Assembly: GCF_022179645.1 (NCBI RefSeq)
Contig: NZ_BPRA01000004.1
Location: 1 to 64,000, forward strand
DNA length: 64,000 nucleotides
DNA from: Methylobacterium thuringiense
GTDB taxonomy: Bacteria; Pseudomonadota; Alphaproteobacteria; Rhizobiales; Beijerinckiaceae
Direction: 5' to 3'
Below, in pieces: positions 27,218-37,189 of the stretch. Within the stretch, counting starts at the first letter, position 1, and every line of letters starts with the position of its first letter. A program made the position numbers and the translations under genes. Under the pieces are notes generated by a model. The model searched no databases and was not told where the DNA came from. It worked only from the letters and a program-made list of their open reading frames with translations.

Positions 27218-27314
27218 TCTCGGCGCGGCCCGAAGGTTCGGTCTCGGCCGCAGAAGCGCAATCGGTCGCCGATCGGCTCTCGGCTCCTGAGGTATCGAAG
27301 GCTCGATTGTGCCG

Positions 27315-27343
27315 TTGACGCTCCCGCGGCCTTCGACTACACG
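27315..27343 (+). promoter_or_regulatory. Candidate ilvBH promoter
   Basis: TTGACG (27315-27320) and TACACG (27338-27343), 17 bases apart, about 30 bases before the leader peptide ATG. Confidence 0.5.
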
Positions 27344-27377
27344 AACCGCTCGACTTCGAGACGGGTCTATTTTTCAA

Positions 27378-27428
27378 ATGCGTACGGTTCTCATCGTAGC
27401 GGAAGCGCCACGGACGGGGCGGGCTTAA
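27378..27428 (+). CDS. ilv leader peptide (attenuation peptide)
   Basis: A 16-residue open frame, MRTVLIVAEAPRTGRA, contains the run Val-Leu-Ile-Val, the three branched-chain amino acids made by the downstream pathway. Its stop codon lies at the 3' edge of a hairpin arm (27419-27425/27432-27438), and an intrinsic terminator follows 33 bases later. This is the expected layout of a ribosome-mediated attenuator. No clear ribosome binding site precedes the ATG, which is the main weakness. Confidence 0.7.
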   Translation: MRTVLIVAEAPRTGRA

Positions 27429-27484
27429 CGGAGCCCGCAGACCCGGTCGGTGGCGCATGCAGGGTCCCTCGGGGCCCTTTTTTG
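27419..27484 (+). promoter_or_regulatory. Attenuator of the ilvBH operon
   Basis: Hairpin 1 is GCGGGCT (27419-27425)/AGCCCGC (27432-27438). The terminator is AGGGTCC (27461-27467)/GGGCCCT (27472-27478) followed by six T residues (27478-27483). GACCC at 27440-27444 can pair with GGGTC at 27462-27466 as a competing antiterminator. Stalling at the Val-Leu-Ile-Val codons of the leader peptide would be expected to free the antiterminator when branched-chain aminoacyl-tRNAs are short. The alternative pairing is inferred by eye. Confidence 0.7.
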
Positions 27485-27632
27485 TTGCCGAAAGCCAGGG
27501 TCGTCGCACGCGAGGAGCGATCTCGAGCGAAGTGGACACGGTACGCGTGACGAGATCGCGACCGGCAACGGAATGGAAGCCGTGCTCGCCCCGAGGGGCC
27601 GGCGCGGTTCGAACGGGATGATGGAGGAGACG

Positions 27633-29408
27633 ATGAGCGGCGAGGTCATGACCGGGGCCCAGATGGTCATCCGGGCTTTCCAGGACCAGGGCGTCGACAC
27701 CCTGTTCGGCTATCCGGGCGGTGCGGTGCTGCCGATCTACGATGCGCTCTTCGGCGAAGAGCAGATCAAGCACGTGCTGGTGCGCCACGAGCAGGGCGCG
27801 ATCCACGCGGCGGAGGGCTACGCCCGCTCGTCGGGCAAGGTCGGCTGCGTCCTCGTCACCTCCGGCCCCGGCGCCACCAACATCGTCACCGGCCTGACCG
27901 ACGCGATGATGGATTCGATCCCGATCGTCGCGATCACCGGGCAGGTCCCGAGTCACCTGATCGGCACCGACGCGTTCCAGGAATGCGACACGGTCGGCAT
28001 CACCCGCCACTGCACGAAGCACAACTACCTCGTCCGCTCGATCGAGGACCTGCCGCGCATCCTGCACGAGGCCTTCTACATCGCCTCGCACGGACGCCCC
28101 GGCCCGGTCGTCATCGACCTGCCCAAGGACATCCAGTTCGCGAGCGGCCTCTATGAGCGCCCGACCGAGGACGGCCACAAGACCTATCACCCGGCCTTCA
28201 AGGGCGACGGCGAGCGGATCAGGGCGGCCGTCGAACTGATGGCGAGCGCCCGGCGTCCGGTGTTCTATACCGGCGGCGGCGTGATCAATTCCGGGCCCGA
28301 GGCGACAAGGTTGCTGCGTGAGCTGGTGGCCGAGACCGGCTTCCCGGTCACCTCGACCCTGATGGGGCTCGGTTGCTTCCCGGCCTCGGACGACAGGTTC
28401 CTCGGCATGCTCGGCATGCACGGGACCTACGAGGCCAACCTCGCGATGCACGACAGCGACCTGATCATCTGCGTCGGGGCGCGCTTCGACGACCGCATCA
28501 CCGGCCGGCTCGACGCCTTCGCGCCGTTCTCGAAGAAGATCCACATCGACGTCGACGCCTCCTCGATCAACAAGGTCGTGCGCGCCGATATCGGCATCGT
28601 CGGCGATTGCGCCTCGGTGCTGGAGGACATGCTGGCCGATTGGCGGGCCCTGCCGAAGCAGCCGGACAAGGGCCGGCTCGACGAGTGGTTCGCCAAGATC
28701 CACACTTGGAAGGCGCGCGAGTGCCTCGCCTACTGGCCGTCGGGGACGATCATCAAGCCGCAATACGCGGTCCAGCGGCTCTACGAGGCGTGCAAGGACC
28801 GCAAGACCTTCATCACGACGGAGGTCGGCCAGCATCAGATGTGGGCGGCGCAGTACTTCAAGTTCGAGGAGCCGAACCGCTGGATGACCTCAGGCGGCCT
28901 CGGCACCATGGGCTACGGCCTGCCTGCCGCCATCGGCACGCAGCTCGCCAACCCGGACGGACTCGTCATCGATATCGCCGGCGAGGCCTCGATCCTGATG
29001 AACATGCAGGAAATGTCGACGGCCGTGCAGTATCGCCTGCCGATCAAGATCTTCATCCTGAACAACGAATACATGGGCATGGTGCGCCAGTGGCAGGAGC
29101 TGCTGCACGGCTCGCGCTACTCGCAGAGCTATTCGGAGAGCCTGCCGGACTTCGTGAAGCTCGCCGAGGCCTACGGGGCCAAGGGCATCCGCTGCGAGAA
29201 GCCGGGCGAACTCGACGCGGCGATCCAGGAGATGCTCGACTACGACGGCCCGGTGATCTTCGACTGCGTCGTCGACAAGAAGGAAAACTGCTTCCCGATG
29301 ATTCCCTCGGGCAAGGCGCACAACGAGATGCTGCTCTCCGACTACCTCGGCGAGACCGGAGTCGAGATCGGCGACGTGATCTCGGACGCGGGCAAGATGC
29401 TGGTCTGA
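27633..29408 (+). CDS. ilvB: Acetolactate synthase large (catalytic) subunit
   Basis: This thiamine-diphosphate enzyme joins two pyruvates to acetolactate, or pyruvate and 2-ketobutyrate to acetohydroxybutyrate, the first common step of Val/Leu/Ile synthesis. The 591-residue product has the N-terminal GYPGGAVLPIYDAL and RHEQGAIHAAEGYARSSG with the catalytic glutamate, and a C-terminal ThDP/Mg region around GEASILMNMQEMSTAVQY and LNNEYMGMVRQWQ. The ATG at 27633 follows GGAGGAG; upstream in-frame starts lack such a site. Regulation by the leader attenuator is likely, and ilvH follows. Confidence 0.95.
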   Translation: MSGEVMTGAQMVIRAFQDQGVDTLFGYPGGAVLPIYDALFGEEQIKHVLVRHEQGAIHAAEGYARSSGKVGCVLVTSGPGATNIVTGLTDAMMDSIPIVAITGQVPSHLIGTDAFQECDTVGITRHCTKHNYLVRSIEDLPRILHEAFYIASHGRPGPVVIDLPKDIQFASGLYERPTEDGHKTYHPAFKGDGERIRAAVELMASARRPVFYTGGGVINSGPEATRLLRELVAETGFPVTSTLMGLGCFPASDDRFLGMLGMHGTYEANLAMHDSDLIICVGARFDDRITGRLDAFAPFSKKIHIDVDASSINKVVRADIGIVGDCASVLEDMLADWRALPKQPDKGRLDEWFAKIHTWKARECLAYWPSGTIIKPQYAVQRLYEACKDRKTFITTEVGQHQMWAAQYFKFEEPNRWMTSGGLGTMGYGLPAAIGTQLANPDGLVIDIAGEASILMNMQEMSTAVQYRLPIKIFILNNEYMGMVRQWQELLHGSRYSQSYSESLPDFVKLAEAYGAKGIRCEKPGELDAAIQEMLDYDGPVIFDCVVDKKENCFPMIPSGKAHNEMLLSDYLGETGVEIGDVISDAGKMLV

Positions 29409-29418
29409 TTCATGTGCT

Positions 29419-29444
29419 GTCCTCGACCGCTCGCGGTCGAGGAC
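29419..29444 (+). repeat. Perfect inverted repeat between ilvB and ilvH
   Basis: GTCCTCGACCGC (29419-29430) and GCGGTCGAGGAC (29433-29444) form a 12-bp stem with only two bases between; as RNA the loop would open to about CTCG. No T run follows. It could be a partial terminator, an RNA processing or stabilising stem, or a DNA-binding palindrome. Confidence 0.6.
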
Positions 29445-29550
29445 GTCCGCCACACGGGTGGCGGCGCGCATTCGCGCTTGCCAACGGCCGAATGCAGAAG
29501 ATGTCGATAGAGACGGCCGTTGGTGTAACGAGCGCCCTGGGAGAACGGCG

Positions 29551-30093
29551 ATGAACGCCATGAACACGCATTACCCCGAGCCGACCCGGTTCGAGACCAA
29601 GGCCCGGCACACCCTGGCCGTGATCGCCGACAACGAACCCGGCGTACTGGCACGCATCGCCGGGATGTTCTCGGGCCGCGGCTACAACATCGAGAGCCTG
29701 ACGGTCTCGGAGACGGAGGAGGCGCGCCATATCTCACGCTTCACCATCGTCACCACCGGCACCGACGTGGTGATCGAGCAGATCAAGGCGCAGCTGAACC
29801 GGCTCGTCCCGGTCCACCGCGTCGTCGACCTGACCCTGCAGGGCCGGGCACTGGAGCGCGAACTCTGCCTCGTGAAGGTCGCCGGCACCGGCGACCACCG
29901 CAGCGAGGCCCTGACGCTCGCCGCCGCCTTCGGCGCGCGCACCCTCGATGCCACGCTCAACTCCTTCGTGTTCGAGCTGACCGGCACGACCGAGGAGGTC
30001 GACCGCTTCATCCGGCTTCTCAGCGTGATCGGCTTGGTCGAGATCTCGCGCACCGGGATCGCGGCGATGGAGCGGGGGGCGGAGGCGCTCTGA
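29551..30093 (+). CDS. ilvH: Acetolactate synthase small (regulatory) subunit
   Basis: IlvH binds valine and confers feedback control on IlvB. The 180-residue product has an ACT domain (HTLAVIADNEPGVLARIAGMF, then GRGYNIESLTVSETE) at about residues 18-95 and the conserved C-terminal half ending VEISRTGIAAMERG. The ATG at 29551 follows a GGGAGA site; open frame upstream to 29458 shows no homology. It lies 142 bases after ilvB. Confidence 0.95.
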   Translation: MNAMNTHYPEPTRFETKARHTLAVIADNEPGVLARIAGMFSGRGYNIESLTVSETEEARHISRFTIVTTGTDVVIEQIKAQLNRLVPVHRVVDLTLQGRALERELCLVKVAGTGDHRSEALTLAAAFGARTLDATLNSFVFELTGTTEEVDRFIRLLSVIGLVEISRTGIAAMERGAEAL

Positions 30094-30141
30094 ACGCGCT
30101 TTCGTGACAGTCTGAGCCCCGATCAGTTCCGGAGTTCCGTC

Positions 30142-30444
30142 ATGGAAGCGAAGGTCATTCGGTGGGGTGACGACCTCGCCGTGCGCCTCTCGGCCGAGGA
30201 AGCCGAGCAGCACGGGTTGAGCGAGGGGCAGACGGTGGAGGTCGTGGCGAAACCAGATGCCGGGAGTTCGGGACGTCCGGCCGACACCCCGGGCGGCCCT
30301 CGTTACGAGAATGGCCGGCCCGCCTACACGCTCGCGGACATGGTCGCCGAGATGGACCGGCTCGGTCCGTCCCATCGGCCAGCGTTGGTCGAATGGGGTC
30401 CGGACGTCGGCGCCGAGATCATTGATGACGACGACAGTCGATGA
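30142..30444 (+). CDS. MazE/AbrB-type antitoxin
   Basis: The 100-residue product begins MEAKVIRWGDDLAVRLSAEE, a swapped-hairpin AbrB fold as in MazE and PemI, followed by an acidic C-terminal tail (EIIDDDDSR) of the sort that wraps round MazF toxins. It overlaps the toxin gene by 20 bases. Such antitoxins usually repress their own operon; no operator was identified. Confidence 0.8.
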   Translation: MEAKVIRWGDDLAVRLSAEEAEQHGLSEGQTVEVVAKPDAGSSGRPADTPGGPRYENGRPAYTLADMVAEMDRLGPSHRPALVEWGPDVGAEIIDDDDSR

Positions 30445-30808
30445 GCCGTTGCTGTCTTCAGGAGACTTGGTCTGGGTCGATCTGAGGCCGACCAAGGGTC
30501 ATGAACAGGCCGGCGTCCGACCGGCCGTCGTCCTGACCGACAGCGCGTTTCATCAGCGGAACGCGACAGCAATCATCTGCCCGATCACGAGCTATACGCG
30601 GCCTTGGCCCACCAAGGTCATCCTGCCTGCAGGCCTCCCGGTCGCCGGAGCCGTGCTCGCCGATCAGATCCGCTGCGTCGATCGATCGTCGCGCGGTTTT
30701 CGGCGCGTCGGAGCCGTGCCGGCGTCGGTGCTTGCAGAGATCCGCCTCAAGGTGGCGTTGTTGATCGGAGCGGTCACGGACGCGGAGTTTTCGGGATCGG
30801 CACCGTGA
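30425..30808 (+). CDS. PemK/MazF-family toxin
   Basis: The 127-residue product has the PemK/MazF fold: GDLVWVDLRPTKGHEQAGVRP at the N terminus with the conserved Gly/Arg-Pro, then ICPITSYTRPWPTKV and a VLADQIRCVDR segment. These proteins are mRNA interferases. The ATG at 30425 is inside the antitoxin gene; the open frame begins earlier at 30257 but without homology. The stop overlaps the next gene by three bases. Confidence 0.82.
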   Translation: MTTTVDEPLLSSGDLVWVDLRPTKGHEQAGVRPAVVLTDSAFHQRNATAIICPITSYTRPWPTKVILPAGLPVAGAVLADQIRCVDRSSRGFRRVGAVPASVLAEIRLKVALLIGAVTDAEFSGSAP

Positions 30809-31449
30809 CCGCCCGCACCCTCTACTACGCCCCCGGCACCTGCTCCCTCGCCGCGCACATCGCCCTCGAAGAAACCGGCACGCCCTTCGAGACCGTGCGG
30901 ATCGACCTCGCCAAGGGCGGCCAGCGCGCACCGGAATACCTCGCCGTCAACGAGCGCGGCCGGGTGCCGGCGCTCTGGGAGGATGGCTGGGTGCTCACGG
31001 AGACCCAGGCGATCCTGCGCCACGTCGCCCGCTCGCATCCGGAAGCCGGGCTCTGGCCCGAGGATCCGCGCGAGCAGGCCGTCGCCGACGAATGGCTCGC
31101 CTGGCTCGCCACCAATCACCACGTCGCGTTTGCGCAGGCGCATACCCCGTCGCGCTACTCCGACGACGACGAGGACCTCGACGCGATCCGCGCCAAGGGC
31201 GCCGACACCTACGGCGACCTCGCCACCATGACCGAGGTGAAGCTCTCGAACGGCGGCTGGGCTGTCGGCGAGCGCTACGGCGTGGTCGATGCCTACCTGC
31301 TGGTGTTCTGGAACTGGGGCGGCGGGCCGTGTCTGCGCTTCGACATGGCCGGTCGCTTCCCGGCCTGGACCGCTCATGCCCGCCGCGTCACGGCGCGGCC
31401 GGCGGTGCAGGCCGTTCTGGCGCGCGAAGGGCTGACGCTTCCAGCCTGA
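30805..31449 (+). CDS. Glutathione S-transferase (beta-class type)
   Basis: The 214-residue protein has a thioredoxin-like N-terminal domain, TLYYAPGTCSLAAHIALEETG, in which the cysteine at about residue 11 matches the active-site cysteine of beta-class GSTs, then GRVPALWEDGWVLTETQAIL with the cis-proline and glutathione-binding residues. The remainder is the helical domain. The GTG start overlaps the toxin stop (GTGA), so it looks translationally coupled to the toxin-antitoxin pair, an odd partnership. Confidence 0.88.
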   Translation: MTARTLYYAPGTCSLAAHIALEETGTPFETVRIDLAKGGQRAPEYLAVNERGRVPALWEDGWVLTETQAILRHVARSHPEAGLWPEDPREQAVADEWLAWLATNHHVAFAQAHTPSRYSDDDEDLDAIRAKGADTYGDLATMTEVKLSNGGWAVGERYGVVDAYLLVFWNWGGGPCLRFDMAGRFPAWTAHARRVTARPAVQAVLAREGLTLPA

Positions 31450-31492
31450 CAGCGCCGCTTGCAGTCTCCTCCAAATCCGCCTAAGAGCCGAA

Positions 31493-31510
31493 CCGTACGG
31501 TACGGTACGG
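31493..31510 (+). promoter_or_regulatory. Candidate operator upstream of tetR
   Basis: CCGTACGGTACGGTACGG contains three GTAC palindrome centres at 5-base spacing and ends 13 bases before the tetR ATG. TetR regulators commonly bind such palindromes next to their own gene. Confidence 0.45.
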
Positions 31511-31523
31511 CTTCTAGAACGCA

Positions 31524-33210
<1,687 letters not shown>

Positions 33211-33223
33211 TCTTTTCGGAGTT

Positions 33224-33246
33224 GAGGCCGGGCTTCGCTCGGCCTC
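33224..33246 (+). terminator. Hairpin after ilvC (same family as 12733-12757)
   Basis: GAGGCCG (33224-33230) and CGGCCTC (33240-33246) pair, with inner GC/GC pairs and a TTC loop giving up to 10 bp. The 23-base core matches the rpsM-rpsK hairpin at 22 positions. No T run follows. Confidence 0.5.
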
Positions 33247-33395
33247 GGCGATAGGATCTCGGCCGGTGTCGCGCGAGCGGCATCGGCCTTTCCATGTCCG
33301 GCGCAGGAGCGGCCAAACCGTTGCGATGACCCTCCCACTTCGGCGATAAGCCTTCTCGGTGCCCTCTCAGAAGAAGCGGGCCGGAGGAGGACACG

Positions 33396-34049
33396 ATGGC
33401 ATCGCTCTATTTCGACGCGCACCGGGCGCTTCAGGAGGAGTTCGGCACCACCAAGCTGGCAGAGCGGCTCGACACCCAATGGGTTCACGAGACCGTCAAG
33501 GAGGACGAGGCCGGCTTCATCGGCAGCCGCGACATGTTCTTCCTGTCCACCGTCGATCCCGACGGGATGCCGACCGTCTCCTACAAGGGCGGCGCGCCGG
33601 GCTTCGTGAAGGTGCTGGACGACCATACGTTGGTCTTCCCCGGCTTCGACGGCAATGGCATGTTCTACTCGATGGGCAACGTCGAGGGTCAGTCCAAGGT
33701 CGGCCTACTCTTCATCGACTTCGAGACGCCGCATCGCGTCCGCGTCCAGGGCCATGCCAGCCTGCTGCGCGACCACCCGCTGATGGCCGACTACACCGAA
33801 GCGAAGTATCTCGTGAAAGTCGATGTCACCAAGATCTGGGTCAACTGCCCGCGCTACATCCACAAGTACCAGAAGCTGCAGCAGAACAAGTACGTGCCGG
33901 CGCCGAACAAGGAGACGCCGCTGGCCGCCTGGAAGCGCCTCGATCTCGCCGGGGACGTGATCAGCGACGAGGACAAGGCCCGCGTCGCCAAGGAAGGCCG
34001 GCTCGAAGTGCCGGAATACGAGGCGCTGGTCGCGCGCGGTGAGGCTTGA
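33396..34049 (+). CDS. Pyridoxamine 5'-phosphate oxidase-family flavoprotein
   Basis: The 217-residue product has the split-barrel flavin-binding fold of the PNPOx-like superfamily: FLSTVDPDGMPTVSYKGGAPG, FPGFDGNGMFYSMGN and VGLLFIDFETPHRVRVQGHA follow the usual strand order. It lacks the C-terminal signature of true PdxH, so a different flavin or haem substrate is likely; the substrate is unknown. The ATG follows GGAGGAGGACACG. It stands alone between ilvC and the convergent trpS. Confidence 0.85.
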   Translation: MASLYFDAHRALQEEFGTTKLAERLDTQWVHETVKEDEAGFIGSRDMFFLSTVDPDGMPTVSYKGGAPGFVKVLDDHTLVFPGFDGNGMFYSMGNVEGQSKVGLLFIDFETPHRVRVQGHASLLRDHPLMADYTEAKYLVKVDVTKIWVNCPRYIHKYQKLQQNKYVPAPNKETPLAAWKRLDLAGDVISDEDKARVAKEGRLEVPEYEALVARGEA

Positions 34050-34122
34050 TCAGGGTTTCGGTCCATCGGGCGCAGGCCCTTCAAGCTGAGCGCACCTGCC
34101 AGAACCACGACCCGAAACGACA

Positions 34123-34146
34123 GCGCGGATTCACCGAAGTCCGCGC
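34123..34146. terminator. Hairpin between convergent genes (PNPOx-like and trpS)
   Basis: GCGCGGATTC (34123-34132) and GAAGTCCGCGC (34136-34146) pair over 10 bp with one bulged base and an ACC loop. It lies in the 109-base convergent gap and could serve either strand; no T run is present. Confidence 0.4.
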
Positions 34147-34158
34147 CGGCTGATCGGC

Positions 34159-35220
34159 TCACACAGCCCGCAAAGCCGGCCCCCGCCGCACGAAGCCGAC
34201 GATGTCCTTGACCGCGTCGAGGGTCGGTGCAGCCAGCGCCTCGGCCCGCTCCGAGCCTTCGGCGAGCACAGCGTCGATGTGAGCCGGATCGGCCACCAGC
34301 CGTTTCATCTCGCCGGCGATCGGCGCCAGCTTCTCGACGGCGAGGTCGACCAGGGCCGGCTTGAAGGTCGAGAACTGAGAGCCGCCGTAATCGGCCAAAA
34401 CCTCCTCGCGCGTGATGCCGCGGAGCGCGGCAAAAATGCCGACGAGGTTGTCCGCTTCCGGCCGTCCCGCGAGGCCCGCGACCTCGGAGGGCAGGGCCTC
34501 CGGATCGGTCTTGGCCTTGCGCACCTTCTGCGCGATCGTGTCGGCATCGTCCGTGAGGTTGATGCGCGAATTGTCGGACGGGTCCGACTTCGACATCTTC
34601 TTCGAACCATCGCGGAGCGACATGACCCGCGCTGCCGGGCCGCCGATCAGCGGTTCGGTGATGGGGAAAAAGGACTCACCGTGGCCGTGAGCCAGGATCG
34701 ACCCCGAAAAGTCGTTGTTGAACTTCTGGGCGATGTTGCGGGTCAGTTCGAGGTGCTGCTTCTGGTCCTCGCCGACCGGGACGTGCGTCGCGCGGTAAGC
34801 GAGGATGTCGGCGGCCATCAGCACGGGATAATCGTAGAGCCCGATCGAGGCGGCCTCGCGGTCCTTGCCGGCCTTGTCCTTGAACTGGGTCATGCGGTTC
34901 AGCCAGCCGAGCCGTGCCACGCAGTTGAGGATCCAGGTCAGCTCGGCGTGCTGCGGCACCTGACTCTGGTTGAACACGATCGAGCGCTTGGGATCGATGC
35001 CGGCGGCGAGGAACGCAGCCGTGACTTCGCGGATCTGGCCCTTCAGCGCCTCCGGGTCCTGCCAGAGCGTGATCGCGTGCAGATCGACGACGCAGTAGAG
35101 GCATTGCGCGTCGCGCTCCTGCATCTCCACGAAGCGTTTGATCGCGCCGAGATAGTTGCCGAGGTGCAGGTTTCCGGTCGGCTGAACGCCCGAAAATACC
35201 AGTTCCGAAAACGCCGCCAT
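34159..35220 (-). CDS. trpS: Tryptophanyl-tRNA synthetase
   Basis: TrpS is the class I synthetase that charges tRNA-Trp. The 353-residue product has the HIGH-type motif in [18 protein letters not shown] (about residues 9-26), a KMSKS loop ([14 protein letters not shown]), and the tryptophan pocket region [20 protein letters not shown]. Its length is typical. It is divergent from no close neighbour; the endonuclease III gene upstream runs the same way after a 106-base gap. Confidence 0.97.
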   Translation of the reverse strand: MAAFSELVFSGVQPTGNLHLGNYLGAIKRFVEMQERDAQCLYCVVDLHAITLWQDPEALKGQIREVTAAFLAAGIDPKRSIVFNQSQVPQHAELTWILNCVARLGWLNRMTQFKDKAGKDREAASIGLYDYPVLMAADILAYRATHVPVGEDQKQHLELTRNIAQKFNNDFSGSILAHGHGESFFPITEPLIGGPAARVMSLRDGSKKMSKSDPSDNSRINLTDDADTIAQKVRKAKTDPEALPSEVAGLAGRPEADNLVGIFAALRGITREEVLADYGGSQFSTFKPALVDLAVEKLAPIAGEMKRLVADPAHIDAVLAEGSERAEALAAPTLDAVKDIVGFVRRGPALRAV

Positions 35221-35278
35221 CGGCGCGATCCTTCAAGCCATGCGCCGGAGCGGCCCACCGCCCGATCGAAGGGCCGGG

Positions 35279-35307
35279 TTCTGACACCCGGTGCGCGGCA
35301 CGGTCAA
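35279..35307 (-). promoter_or_regulatory. Possible trpS promoter
   Basis: On the - strand TTGACC (35307-35302) and TCAGAA (35284-35279) are 17 bases apart, about 60 bases before the trpS ATG. Confidence 0.4.
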
Positions 35308-35326
35308 GGATGCGCGGCGATCGCGC

Positions 35327-36103
35327 TCAAGACACCGTGAGGTTCGCGGCCGGCTCCCGCGCGCGACCGGTGGGACACAGGCTGAGCAGGACGCAGCGCC
35401 CGCAGGCCGGATTGCGGTGGTGGCAGACGTGCTGCCCATGCAGCATCAGAACCTCGTGATTGTCGTAGAGCGCCTGTGCCGACCAATCGTCGGGAAGCTG
35501 GGCGCGCAGGATCGCGTGCGAGGGTCCGACATCGGTCCTCGCGCCGATCAGGCCGGTCCGCTGCGCCACCCGATGATGATGACTGTCGACAGGTAAGGCC
35601 GGCATGCGCAGGGTCGAAAACGACAGCACCGCCGCGCTCGTCTTCGGGCCCACGCCCGGAATCGCTTCGAGCCAGTTGCGGGCCGCGTCGACGCTCAGGC
35701 CGGCCAGGAAATCCAGGGACAACGCGCCGCGCGTCTCGGCAATCGCCGAGAGGACTGCGCGGATGCGCGGTGCCTTCAGCTCCGGCCAGGTCACGCCGTG
35801 GATCGTCGCCTCGATCTCCGCCGGATCGGCGTCCATGACCCGTTCCCAGTCCGGCCAACGTGCCCTCAGCGCCTTGAAGGCGCGGCCGGAATCGGCGTTG
35901 CGCGTCCGGTGCGAGAGCAGCGACGAGACCAGTTCGCTCAGCGGATCGAGATCATGGAAATAGGCGATCGGGCAGCCGTACACCCCGCAGAGGTGGCGGT
36001 GGATCTCGAGAGCCTTGGCCGAGAGGCGATCCGCCTCGTCGGAACTGGTCGGGTCGAAGCGCGATCGGGGGGAAGGCCGTGTGTGAGCGGAGGAGATTGG
36101 CAT
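35327..36103 (-). CDS. Endonuclease III-family DNA glycosylase
   Basis: The 258-residue protein has the HhH-GPD fold. LEAIPGVGPKTSAAVLSF holds the helix-hairpin-helix and the Lys that acts as nucleophile in Nth. PVDSHHHRVAQRTGL carries the catalytic Asp. CHHRNPACGRCVLLSLC matches the C-x6-C-x2-C-x5-C ligands of the 4Fe-4S cluster. The pyrimidine-recognition details differ from E. coli Nth, and an N-terminal extension is present, so it may be a paralogue with different base specificity. Several in-frame starts exist near 36103; the exact start is uncertain. Confidence 0.88.
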   Translation of the reverse strand: MPISSAHTRPSPRSRFDPTSSDEADRLSAKALEIHRHLCGVYGCPIAYFHDLDPLSELVSSLLSHRTRNADSGRAFKALRARWPDWERVMDADPAEIEATIHGVTWPELKAPRIRAVLSAIAETRGALSLDFLAGLSVDAARNWLEAIPGVGPKTSAAVLSFSTLRMPALPVDSHHHRVAQRTGLIGARTDVGPSHAILRAQLPDDWSAQALYDNHEVLMLHGQHVCHHRNPACGRCVLLSLCPTGRAREPAANLTVS

Positions 36104-36218
36104 GGAGCCGGAATCCGCGACGAGTCATGCCCGTTCCCGCCTGCGGCATTGCGATCCGCAAAAGCACCATGTGGAAGCATCGGAGCGAAAGCCGGCGACC
36201 GCCTTTCGCTCCGAAACC

Positions 36219-36971
36219 TCATTTCGGCAGGGCGTAGATGTTGATGTCGAGCTTGTCGTCGGCGGATTCACTGAGGTCGGTGACGTATTCCTCGATGAAG
36301 CGGTCCTGCACCGCGATGTCCTTGGCGTCGAAATACGCGATCAGGGTGTCGTAGGTGCCGCTGATCTCGTCGTAGGACCCGGAATGCTTGAAGCGTAGCG
36401 CCTTGCCGCTGGGCGTCGCGCCGAAATGCAGGCCCTCGCCCGACGCCGGACCGGAAGAGGGTGCGGCCTCGATCGGAATCATCGCCTCGTACTGGAAGCC
36501 GTTGTCCTCGGTCTTGGTGAAGACCGCGAGGGGGCGCCCCGTCGGGCGGATGCCGGCTTTCGAAAGCTCGCCCTCCATCCTGGCGAAGGAGGCCTTCAGG
36601 CTCGCCACCGCCTCCTCCCAGGTCGTCTTGCCCGAGAGGATCGCAGCGGGCTTGGCCGGGAGCGCGACCTCTTCGACGTCGTTCGCCTCGGCCGACGGCG
36701 CCACCAGGGTCTGGCGCGCCGGCGCGGCAGAGGAGCGGGCCGGCGCCGTTCCGGGGACGCTGGGCGGCGCCAGCGATTTATCGGGCGCGGGGTTTGCGGT
36801 CCCGGCGGGCTTCGCGGAGGTATCCGGCGCGGTCGTGGTCGAGAGCGGGTTCGCCTCGGCGGGGGAAGGTGCGTTGGAAGGCGGCGGCGCCGGCTGCTCT
36901 GCCGCCCTCGCCGAGGAGGTGGCCAGCACGAGCGCGAGAGCGGCAGCGGTCACGGGACGAAGTCGGGTCAA
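36219..36971 (-). CDS. Secreted protein with GyrI-like ligand-binding domain
   Basis: The 250-residue product has a signal peptide ([20 protein letters not shown], cut near residue 23), a Pro/Ala/Ser-rich linker to about residue 95, and a C-terminal domain (about 115-250) that looks like the GyrI/AraC effector-binding fold: [40 protein letters not shown] and FIEEYVTDL. Such domains bind small hydrophobic ligands, usually in the cytoplasm; export to the periplasm is less common. No operon partner is evident. Confidence 0.75.
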   Translation of the reverse strand: MTRLRPVTAAALALVLATSSARAAEQPAPPPSNAPSPAEANPLSTTTAPDTSAKPAGTANPAPDKSLAPPSVPGTAPARSSAAPARQTLVAPSAEANDVEEVALPAKPAAILSGKTTWEEAVASLKASFARMEGELSKAGIRPTGRPLAVFTKTEDNGFQYEAMIPIEAAPSSGPASGEGLHFGATPSGKALRFKHSGSYDEISGTYDTLIAYFDAKDIAVQDRFIEEYVTDLSESADDKLDINIYALPK

Positions 36972-37189
36972 AGGCAGCGCTCCGGTCTCTACGCCCCCCG
37001 CGAATCGCGTGGGCCGTCGGTTCTCGCCAAGCTAGCGGCGATGCGGTCGCTCCGCGAGGCTGCGGTTCAGCACGCATGGCGCATGCCGGCCCGGCCCTCG
37101 CGTCGGGCGGCGTGGTTTGCCATATACGCGGGCCATCCCCGAACCGTCGCCCGAGCACCCGTCACCGCAGCGATCGCCCACACACCCGC

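Larger units (their letters stand above)
27159..27632. other. Divergent regulatory region between cheW and ilvB
   Basis: The 474-base gap holds the - strand promoter candidate for the chemosensory operon on the left and, on the right, the ilv promoter, leader peptide and attenuator. The stretch 27485-27632, after the attenuator, carries only the untranslated region of ilvB with its GGAGGAG ribosome binding site. Confidence 0.6.

Noticed and set aside
27159-28835. Upstream extension of the first cheW frame over ilvB
   Set aside because: It is the antisense of ilvB; the GTG at 27158 has a good ribosome binding site.
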